Position numbers and translations under genes: made by a program. A stretch of 64,000 nt of DNA from Myxococcales bacterium. Lineage in GTDB: Bacteria > Lernaellota > Lernaellaia > Lernaellales > Lernaellaceae. Below are positions 58,151 to 64,000 of this stretch, one piece after another (the stretch's first letter is position 1; the number at the start of each line of letters is the position of its first letter). The stretch lies in the NCBI GenBank assembly GCA_012517325.1, contig JAAYVF010000073.1, positions 43,075 to 107,074 on the forward strand, given 5' to 3'. The notes under the pieces were generated by a model, which did not search any database, was not told the origin of the DNA, and saw nothing but the letters and a program-made list of their open reading frames with translations.

Positions 58151-60835
58151 TTACTTCTTTGGCAGGTAAACGCTCGTGCGGTCGATGATTTCGCGCAGTT
58201 GGACGAAATCGGCGACCTGGTAGGAGTGGTTCGCCGCCTTGGTCTTGTCGGCGATGATCATCTCGCCGCGCAGGACGCCCAGGTCGGCGAAGTGGTGCAT
58301 GGCGTTTTCGATGGTGATCTTGTGCACCGCCTCGGGGTGCGCCAGTTCGCCCAGGCTGACCAGCCGTTCGCCTTTTTTCAGCGTCAGCTTGATCAGATCC
58401 TTTTCGAAGGTCCTTTCGGCCTTGCGACCGGCCAGCGTCCGCGCCGCGAGGTGGTAGCTCTCGACGTAGCCCGTCGCCACGGCGGCGAAGGTTTCGGCGG
58501 CGAATTGGCCGGTCGCGGACAGGGCCAGGCCCTCGGGCCGTTTGTCGATCCAGCCCTGCGACTCGCCGAACGCCAGCGCCTTCTCCATTTCCTCGCGGTC
58601 GGCCTCGACGCTGCGCGCCGGGTCGCCGCCGAAGATGAATTCGCGCTTCAGCAGCCCGACGAGAAACCGGAAGTGGTCGAAGATTTTCTTGGCCGGTTGC
58701 GGCCCGGGCAGGCCGAGCATCGCCAGCGACAGCAGGCTGACGGCCTGGTGGTGCGGTATCACCGTGTTGGCGTAGATCGTCAGCGGCAACCGCTTGCTTT
58801 CCTCGAGCAGGTAATACGGCGGCTCGTCCTCCTCGCCGGTTTCGAATGTCAGCACCTTCTCGGCCACCATCGTCGCCAGGATGATCTCGACGCTGACCGG
58901 GCTTTCGGGCATGACCGTGTGCGTATAGCGCAGATAGTCGCGCAGCAGCGCGTAGCGCCGGGCCACCGTTTCGGCGGGCACGCCGCGGCGCACGCCGGCC
59001 AGCAGGGCTTCGGCGACGATCGCGTAGGAGGTCACCGGCTGGAGTTCGTTGATGTCGTGCACGACGCGGTAGGCGATGCGCTTGGCCAGGTCGCGCCGCG
59101 CCTCGTCGTCGGCCGGCGACGCGGCCGCGCGGTTCCAGACCAGGTCGTTGAGCAGAATCGGCGCGGCGAAGTCGATCCAGACACGGCCGCGCGACTTGGT
59201 CAGCATCCGGCGGTTGCGCAGCATCGTGCGCAGGTTCTCGCCCTCGTTGGGCTTGCCGGCCGCCTCGTTGGTGTAGAAGCGTTCCTCGAAAATCCGCTCA
59301 TAGCCGATCGAAACCGGCACGAAGGCGATTTCCGAACGGTTGGCCATCGCCGACGCCTCGAGCAGGTATTGTAAAAAACCGGTCTTGGGAACCAGCAGCT
59401 TGCCGACGCGACTGCGGCTGCCCTCGACGTAGAACGTCAGGCTCAGGCCCTCGCGCAGCACCGTTTCCAGGTAGCGCACCAGGCACAGGGTGTAGATCCG
59501 CTTGCCGCGGAATGCCCGCCGGATGAAAAACGCGCCCGCGCCGCGAAAAACCGGGCCGAGCGGCCAGAAATTCAGGTTGATCCCGCTGACCGTCAGCGGC
59601 ATCGGCAGATGGTGTTGGTCCAGCACATAGCCGAGAATCAGGTAGTCGATGTGGCTCTTGTGCGACGGCACGAACACCACCGGCGACTTGCGCATCACCT
59701 TGCGCACCTGCTCCAGGCTGTCGGTATTGACCTCCACGCTTTCGTAAACGCGCGGCAGCAGGCGGTCGAGCGTAAACCGCAGCAGGCCCGCCGCCCACGG
59801 CCGCTGATCGGCCGCCATCTCTTCCAGGTAGCGCCGCGCCCGCCGGCGGGTTTCGATGAACGGCTGATCGTTCTTTTTGCAGTAATCCATGATCGCCGCC
59901 AGGAACCGGCGGTCGTGCAGCACCATTTCGACGATTTCCGTGCGGCTTTTGCGCGCCGGTCCGAGCACCGTCCGGCGCTCCTCCTCGAGCCGTTCCAGCA
60001 GCGCCCGGCGGATGTGGTAGGCCGTTTCCGGCTCGGGATCGAGCATTTCGGGAACGCGCATCCGCACCGCTTCCTCCAGGTCTTCCAGTTCTTGCGGTTG
60101 GGCGACCTTGATGTACACGCTTGAACGGTTGCGGAGGTATTGCCAGAGGCGGCGCAGGCGGCCCGGGTTGTCCGGCGGCCCGGCGATCAGGTCGATGACC
60201 GTCCGCGTTTCACGCTGGGGGCGGCGGCCGTAGCTGATGAACAGCGGCACGAGCAGAATCGGGGTGTCGGTTTCGCGCTGGATGCGCAGCAGGGCCTGCA
60301 GCGGATCGAACGGCGACTTGCCGCGCAGAAAGCGGCGGGGCAGGCCGGAAAAATGGTGCAGGGGCAGCAGCATCGGCATGCGCTTTTCGACCAGATCCTC
60401 GACGTAGCCGTTGGCGTACGGGTTGGGATAGCCCTTCTTTTCCCACAGGCTGACGAGGATGCCGACTGTCCGGCGGATGAAAGTCGTCCAGGGTTGCCAC
60501 CAATAGACCGGCAGATAATGGCAGAATTGCGGAAACGGCAGGTTTTCACGCCGTAATTTGTAGGAAAGCAGCAGGTATTCCAGCCGGCTGCGGCCGCGGA
60601 TCACATAGCAGACGGCGCCTTTTTCGGCGGCGCGACGGATTTCCTCGCGGTCGGCGTCGTTGATCGTGGCCGGGCCGAACAGAAAGCGGAAAAAAAGATT
60701 GAGCAGCAGGCCGAAACGGCCGTGAAAAACGGTGCTGTAATGGTCGAACGACCCGTGCAGAAAACGCCGCAAATGCGCGGGTTCATCGCGTTTTTTGTCT
60801 TTTTTCACGGCGCGGGCCGCCATTTTGGAAATCAT
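58151..60835 (-). CDS. plsB: Glycerol-3-phosphate acyltransferase PlsB
   Basis: It makes lysophosphatidic acid from glycerol 3-phosphate and acyl-CoA/ACP at the inner membrane. The protein (about 895 residues, E. coli 807) has the four PlsB acyltransferase blocks: PSHKSHIDYL (His-x4-Asp catalytic pair), GAGAFFIRRAF, FYVEGSRSRVGK and IAFVPVSIGYE. The N-terminal 300 residues and C-terminal 250 residues are typical flanking domains. The ATG at 60835 is my choice; a TTG at 60871 in the same frame is possible, and neither has a convincing ribosome-binding site. It is divergent from the DUF5610 gene. Confidence 0.92.
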   Translation of the reverse strand: MISKMAARAVKKDKKRDEPAHLRRFLHGSFDHYSTVFHGRFGLLLNLFFRFLFGPATINDADREEIRRAAEKGAVCYVIRGRSRLEYLLLSYKLRRENLPFPQFCHYLPVYWWQPWTTFIRRTVGILVSLWEKKGYPNPYANGYVEDLVEKRMPMLLPLHHFSGLPRRFLRGKSPFDPLQALLRIQRETDTPILLVPLFISYGRRPQRETRTVIDLIAGPPDNPGRLRRLWQYLRNRSSVYIKVAQPQELEDLEEAVRMRVPEMLDPEPETAYHIRRALLERLEEERRTVLGPARKSRTEIVEMVLHDRRFLAAIMDYCKKNDQPFIETRRRARRYLEEMAADQRPWAAGLLRFTLDRLLPRVYESVEVNTDSLEQVRKVMRKSPVVFVPSHKSHIDYLILGYVLDQHHLPMPLTVSGINLNFWPLGPVFRGAGAFFIRRAFRGKRIYTLCLVRYLETVLREGLSLTFYVEGSRSRVGKLLVPKTGFLQYLLEASAMANRSEIAFVPVSIGYERIFEERFYTNEAAGKPNEGENLRTMLRNRRMLTKSRGRVWIDFAAPILLNDLVWNRAAASPADDEARRDLAKRIAYRVVHDINELQPVTSYAIVAEALLAGVRRGVPAETVARRYALLRDYLRYTHTVMPESPVSVEIILATMVAEKVLTFETGEEDEPPYYLLEESKRLPLTIYANTVIPHHQAVSLLSLAMLGLPGPQPAKKIFDHFRFLVGLLKREFIFGGDPARSVEADREEMEKALAFGESQGWIDKRPEGLALSATGQFAAETFAAVATGYVESYHLAARTLAGRKAERTFEKDLIKLTLKKGERLVSLGELAHPEAVHKITIENAMHHFADLGVLRGEMIIADKTKAANHSYQVADFVQLREIIDRTSVYLPKK

Positions 60836-60952
60836 GGGAAAAAGTGTATTCCTTTGTCGCCGCCCAAGCAAATCGACACGGGGGCCTTATATTGGGGTTA
60901 AGTATTCGGTTTGGGTTACCGATGAATCGTATATGGAACGTAGGGGGTAAGT

Positions 60953-61498
60953 ATGGCTGTGAACGCGATCAATAGTGCGGTTCAGATCGAGACCTTGCTT
61001 CCCAAATCAACCAAAAAAACCACGGATACGACCAAATCCACTTCCATCCCGCTCAATGACGTGGTCGCCAAGCGGGATACGACCTTCGCCTTCAAGGTTT
61101 ACACCCAGGAAACGCTGTCGAAGGTGGCCGCGGTGGCCAAGCAGGCGGCCGACATGCTCGGCGTCGACCTCAACACCGTCGATGCCTCGCCGGAGGCGAC
61201 CGCCGACCGGATCACCAGCTTCGTGTTCGGCATGTATTCCACCTATCGCAAGCAGCACAGCGAACTGACCGACGAGGAAGCGCTCGACAAGTACGAAAAG
61301 GTCATCGGCCGGGCCATCGACAAGGGCTACAACGAGGCCCTGAAGATCCTCGACGGCCTGGGTGTGAACGACGAAACGACCATGGCGGGCATTCACAAGA
61401 CCCACGAATTGATTTTCCAGAAGCTCGATTCGTTTTTCAGCGAGCAGCGTTCGCTGCTGGCGCAGGCAACCGAATCGCTGGAAGCCGCCGAGGCGTAA
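60953..61498 (+). CDS. DUF5610-like protein
   Basis: The 181-residue protein has no signal peptide. After a Thr/Ser/Lys-rich N-terminus, the core (about residues 65-165) resembles DUF5610: SPEATADRITSFVFGMYSTY, then DEEALDKYEKVIGRAIDKGY, NEALKILDGLGV and a final long helix. The function is not known; the family is all-helical and often found in genomes with flagella or complex surfaces. It is monocistronic: GTAGGGGG lies before the ATG and a strong terminator follows. Confidence 0.65.
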   Translation: MAVNAINSAVQIETLLPKSTKKTTDTTKSTSIPLNDVVAKRDTTFAFKVYTQETLSKVAAVAKQAADMLGVDLNTVDASPEATADRITSFVFGMYSTYRKQHSELTDEEALDKYEKVIGRAIDKGYNEALKILDGLGVNDETTMAGIHKTHELIFQKLDSFFSEQRSLLAQATESLEAAEA

Positions 61499-61531
61499 CC
61501 GGCCGGCGAACGAAAAAACCACCAACGGGCG

Positions 61532-61561
61532 AAAGGGCGCGCTCCGGCGCGCTCTTTGCTT
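61532..61561 (+). terminator. Rho-independent terminator of the DUF5610-like gene
   Basis: An 11-base stem AAAGGGCGCGC with GCGCGCTCTTT (loop TCCG, one G-T pair) lies 33 bases past the stop and is followed by GCTTTT. Confidence 0.75.
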
Positions 61562-61748
61562 TTAACCTCGTTTCCCCGGCGATGGTCCGTCTTTCGGCCG
61601 CGCTCCGGCGAGACGAAAAAACAAAGTTGCCGGACAACGGCAAAACTCTTATTAATAGAGGCCGCCCCGCCGCGATCCCGCATCGCCCGGCGGCGAAGAT
61701 GAGGAAGAAAATGGTCCGCCAACAAATGAAAAAGGCGCTCATCCTGCC

Positions 61749-62918
61749 ATGACCGAAAAAAAATACACCGGCCGATTTATCGTCATTTTCTTCTGTCTGG
61801 TAATCGGCCTGGCGGCCAGCATTTATTCCCTGGACCTGTTTCTCCTCGTTCAGAAGCACGGCCCCAATGTCGACAGCTTTTGCGCCATCAGCGAAACGAT
61901 CAATTGCGTCACGGTCGAAACGAGCGAATACGCCGTGATCCTGGGCGTGCCGATCGCCCTGTACGGCCTCGAGTACTACGCCGTCGCGCTGGCGGTGTTG
62001 CTGCTTTCCTTCACCGGCGTCTGGTCGTTGCGCCAATGGCAGTCCTATCTTTTCTGGCTGGCCGCGATCTCGGTTCCGGTGATCACCGTTCTGGCCTATC
62101 TGGCCTTTGCCGTCATCGGTTCGATCTGCATCGTCTGTTGTTCGGTTTACCTGGTTAATCTGACGATGCTGATCTGCCTGCTGCTGGCCAACCGCGGCCA
62201 CCGGCGCGAACTGGCGGCGGCGGGACCGCGGGAATTTTTCGGCGTCGTCCGCGCCCATCGCGGCTGGCAGGCCGGAGCGGCCGTCTTCGCCGTGGTCGCC
62301 TTGTCGCAGTTTTTCTGGGTTTCGCCGCTGCTGGGCATCGAAGCGGGCGGCGGTCGTTTCGCTTTTCAGGGATTGCCCGCCCAGGGCCTGACGTTGGGCA
62401 ACCCGAACGCGCCCATTCAAATCGAGGAGTATACCGATTTCCAATGTCCGTTCTGCGGCAAGGCGCACAACGTCATGCTGCAACTGGTTGGCAGATATCC
62501 CGATAAAATCCGCCTGACGCACCGCGATTACCCGCTCGACCTGGAATGCAATCCGAATATCAACCGGCCCTTCCATCCCGACGCCTGCCGGGCGGCCCTG
62601 TACGCCCGCTGCGCCGCGAAAGGAAATCGTTTCTGGCAGCTCGATGAAGCGATGTTTCGCAACAACAAGTACCTGCAAAAGGAAAACATCGCCGCGTACG
62701 CGAGCGAAGCGGGGTTGAAAATGAAGGCGCTCGACGAGTGCGTGGCCGACCCGAAAACGCGCGCGGAAATTCTGGGGGACATCAACGAAGGCCACGACCG
62801 CGGCGTGACCGCCACGCCCACTTTCTTCGTCAACGGCGAAATGATCGTCGGTTTCCGCCCCATCGAATTCTGGGAGGCGAAAATTCAAGAACTGCTCGCC
62901 AGGCCCGCCGGACGCTGA
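61749..62918 (+). CDS. VKOR-DsbA fusion disulfide-forming enzyme
   Basis: The 389-residue protein joins a vitamin K epoxide reductase domain (about residues 8-150, four or five helices, loop Cys45 and Cys53, quinone-proximal CIVC at 127-130) to a DsbA-like thioredoxin domain (about 205-389) with catalytic CPFC at 233-236 and the cis-Pro region TATPTFFVNG. The VKOR part is expected to pass electrons to quinone and keep the fused DsbA oxidised, so one chain replaces DsbA and DsbB. This fits the many Cys-rich exported proteins in this window. A further helix (about 174-192) tethers the thioredoxin domain in the periplasm. Confidence 0.92.
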   Translation: MTEKKYTGRFIVIFFCLVIGLAASIYSLDLFLLVQKHGPNVDSFCAISETINCVTVETSEYAVILGVPIALYGLEYYAVALAVLLLSFTGVWSLRQWQSYLFWLAAISVPVITVLAYLAFAVIGSICIVCCSVYLVNLTMLICLLLANRGHRRELAAAGPREFFGVVRAHRGWQAGAAVFAVVALSQFFWVSPLLGIEAGGGRFAFQGLPAQGLTLGNPNAPIQIEEYTDFQCPFCGKAHNVMLQLVGRYPDKIRLTHRDYPLDLECNPNINRPFHPDACRAALYARCAAKGNRFWQLDEAMFRNNKYLQKENIAAYASEAGLKMKALDECVADPKTRAEILGDINEGHDRGVTATPTFFVNGEMIVGFRPIEFWEAKIQELLARPAGR

Positions 62919-62977
62919 ATTCAAAAATCAGCTTGCCGCCGTCTTTCCGTGTGCCGGCCGGGGTCCACGTGAGATTG

Positions 62978-63075
62978 TACCCTCACCCCCGACCCCTCGC
63001 CGATGCAAGGACGAGGGGTGAAATTGCTTTCCCTTCTCCCCTCGTGGGAGAAGGGCAGGGATGAGGGGGAAACGC
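62978..63075. repeat. Palindromic intergenic repeat of the CCCCTCG/CGAGGGG type
   Basis: Nested inverted repeats: CCCCTCG (62993-62999) with CGAGGGG (63012-63018), and CCCTTCTCCC (63031-63040) with GGGAGAAGGG (63046-63055, loop CTCGT), flanked by an outer CCCTCACCCCC/GATGAGGGGG-like pair. Such pyrimidine/purine-rich palindromes recur as intergenic repeats in many genomes; only one copy is in this window. Confidence 0.55.
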
Positions 63076-63084
63076 CGCCCAACC

Positions 63085-63113
63085 CGTCATGCCGAACTCG
63101 TTTCGGCATCTCA
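63085..63113. repeat. GTCATGCCGAA-type intergenic hairpin repeat
   Basis: ATGCCGAA (63089-63096) pairs with TTCGGCAT (63102-63109) around CTCGT, within CGTCATGCCGAACTCGTTTC. This resembles a widely seen intergenic repeat of unknown function. Confidence 0.5.
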
Positions 63114-63453
63114 AAGCCCGACCCTGAAAAAAAACCTCGCCGTCTTACCGTGCGCCAGCCGGAATCCACATCGGCAGCGCCAGCGACTTGACTGGTGTAA
63201 GAGCGGCTTAGCAGCCGCGATCTCACCTCTTCGCCGAACCCTCCGCCGGATTTGCCGGAACTGATAATTTTCGTTTATTTTTCCATGGCTTATAATCCAT
63301 TCCCAAATCACCGGCCAGATTCAATTCATATGCATTAAAAAAATAATTCATTTTCCCCTTGTTTTTTTTTTTTTCAAAGATGTATCTTCCTATTCGCCTT
63401 CCGGATTTACAACGTATCTGGATGCACGAAGCGAAGGCGCTTGGAGAGCGCTC

Positions 63454-63630
63454 ATGCCCAATTGGTACGTCGATCCAGACCAGTCCGACGATTCCGGCAC
63501 CGGCGAAAGCTGGGCCACCGCTAAAAAACATCTCAACGCGATGATCCAGGCCCTGACCTATCCGCTGGCCGGCGAAAACATCATCCATTTAAAGGTCGGC
63601 GCGACCAACCCCTACGAGCGTTCCAGGTGA
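63454..63630 (+). CDS. N-terminal part of a frameshifted beta-helix-like protein
   Basis: The frame begins MPNWYVDPDQSDDSGTGESW and continues ATAKKHLNAMIQAL, a start typical of right-handed beta-helix/pectate-lyase-like proteins of phage tails or surfaces (WYVDP ... G-x-S-W-A-T-A). It ends early at TGA (63628-63630) after YERSR. Adding one base near 63620 would restore reading through YE(R)FQVTGYSRARFIY in the next frame, which stays open to the window end. So a deletion, a sequencing error or programmed frameshifting is likely. There is no signal peptide. Confidence 0.5.
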   Translation: MPNWYVDPDQSDDSGTGESWATAKKHLNAMIQALTYPLAGENIIHLKVGATNPYERSR

Positions 63631-64000
63631 CGGGCTACAGCCGGGCGCGGTTCATCTATTGCCGGGCCGACAACGCCGAGGTGGGCTTCCTGGCTAACAA
63701 ACACGCATCGGCGGTGTTGCAGAACTGCTGCGCGGACACCTGCGATCACGGGGCGGCGGCGGTGGAGAAGGCGACAATGGAGGTCGAGGGCAACAATTTT
63801 TTTCTCGAAAGCAAGGTTGCCGGCTTGACGGCCTACCTCGATTCCGTTGTGACGGTGAACCCGTGGGATGAGCATCCGAGCGATTACTGCACGCTGGAGA
63901 TCCGGACGGGCGCGACGGCGCTACGGCGCAACTACGCGGCGATTTTGGTGAAGCTGCGCTCGACGGTGGCGGTTTCGGGCACGGGCGACGAGGCGCTGCA
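63627..64000 (+). CDS. Continuation of the frameshifted beta-helix-like protein (3' end outside window)
   Basis: From the GTG at 63627 the second frame reads VTGYSRARFIYCRADNAEVG and is open to base 64000. It has strand-rich, repeat-like character (FFLESKVAGLTAYLDSVVTV, then TLEIRTGATALRRNYAAILV) in keeping with a beta-helix. I see no ribosome-binding site at the GTG, so it is more likely the shifted continuation of the upstream frame than a separate gene. Product family cannot be fixed from the visible part. Confidence 0.45.
   Translation, partial: MTGYSRARFIYCRADNAEVGFLANKHASAVLQNCCADTCDHGAAAVEKATMEVEGNNFFLESKVAGLTAYLDSVVTVNPWDEHPSDYCTLEIRTGATALRRNYAAILVKLRSTVAVSGTGDEAL

Larger units (their letters stand above)
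62919..63453. other. Intergenic region rich in repeat hairpins
   Basis: These 535 bases hold no supported gene. The left half carries several hairpins listed separately; the right half (63240-63440) is AT-rich with a run of 13 T residues near 63362 and may contain the promoter of the right-edge gene. Confidence 0.5.

Noticed and set aside
62978..63113. Attachment site or integrated-element boundary
   Set aside because: The hairpins resemble common intergenic repeats; no integrase, tRNA or direct repeat pair is present nearby.

Overview
The window is 64 kb of high-GC (roughly 60-65 percent) chromosome from a Gram-negative, diderm bacterium. Outer-membrane biogenesis genes (lptF, lptG, a TamB-like protein, an Omp85/BamA-like protein, plsB), many signal-peptidase-II lipoproteins and a housekeeping block in the order ispE - spoVG - tRNA-Gln - prs - rplY - pth - rpsF - ssb - rpsR - DUF2232 - rplI - dnaB point to a lineage in or near the old Deltaproteobacteria. 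The many lipoproteins with long Asp-rich linkers directly after the lipid-modified Cys fit uncultured groups near Myxococcota or Lernaellota. That placement is inference; no 16S or marker phylogeny was possible here.

Layout. 1-2.3 kb: the end of a CheB-like domain with altered catalytic positions, then a purC-like gene overlapping a DUF1285 gene. 2.3-14.3 kb (minus strand): a DUF2804 lipoprotein and the large housekeeping block for translation, replication, LPS export and isoprenoid precursors. A MITE-like element sits at the 3' end of prs. 14.3-21 kb: a pseudo-receiver/PATAN protein, an AT-hook plus winged-helix DNA-binding protein, a GH4-PfkB sugar operon, a PP2C phosphatase and tRNA-Gly. 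21-28.7 kb: yacG, a 1,500-residue TamB-like protein and an Omp85 protein, probably one operon for outer-membrane assembly or lipid transport. 28.8-37 kb: an esterase-like lipoprotein, a NYN/LOTUS-type RNA-binding nuclease, an AT-rich hicB-hicA toxin-antitoxin pair behind a perfect-consensus promoter, a FlaA1/CapD-type nucleotide-sugar dehydratase, a beta-barrel protein, an AT-rich orphan membrane protein and fba.

37-48 kb is the accessory, cell-surface part. It holds a glycosyltransferase, a lipoprotein fusing a four-haem cytochrome to a CrtI-type flavin oxidoreductase, an arylsulfotransferase-like protein, a beta-lactamase-fold hydrolase, a SRPBCC protein and three tandem SUMF1/FGE-fold lipoproteins without the FGE catalytic cysteines. 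48-54 kb: a gctAB-type CoA-transferase with a SpeB-like ureohydrolase, and a beta-propeller lipoprotein behind a sigma-54-like promoter. 54-62.9 kb: a papain-family protease with MopE-like and Asp-rich tails, nikR, rpoH, plsB, a DUF5610 protein and a VKOR-DsbA fusion. The right edge has intergenic repeat hairpins and a frameshifted beta-helix-like gene.

I found no CRISPR array, rRNA, transposase or intact prophage. The strongest candidates for new biology are the tetrahaem/CrtI fusion with its surface-enzyme neighbours, the non-catalytic SUMF1 cluster, and the AT-hook/HARE-like protein.
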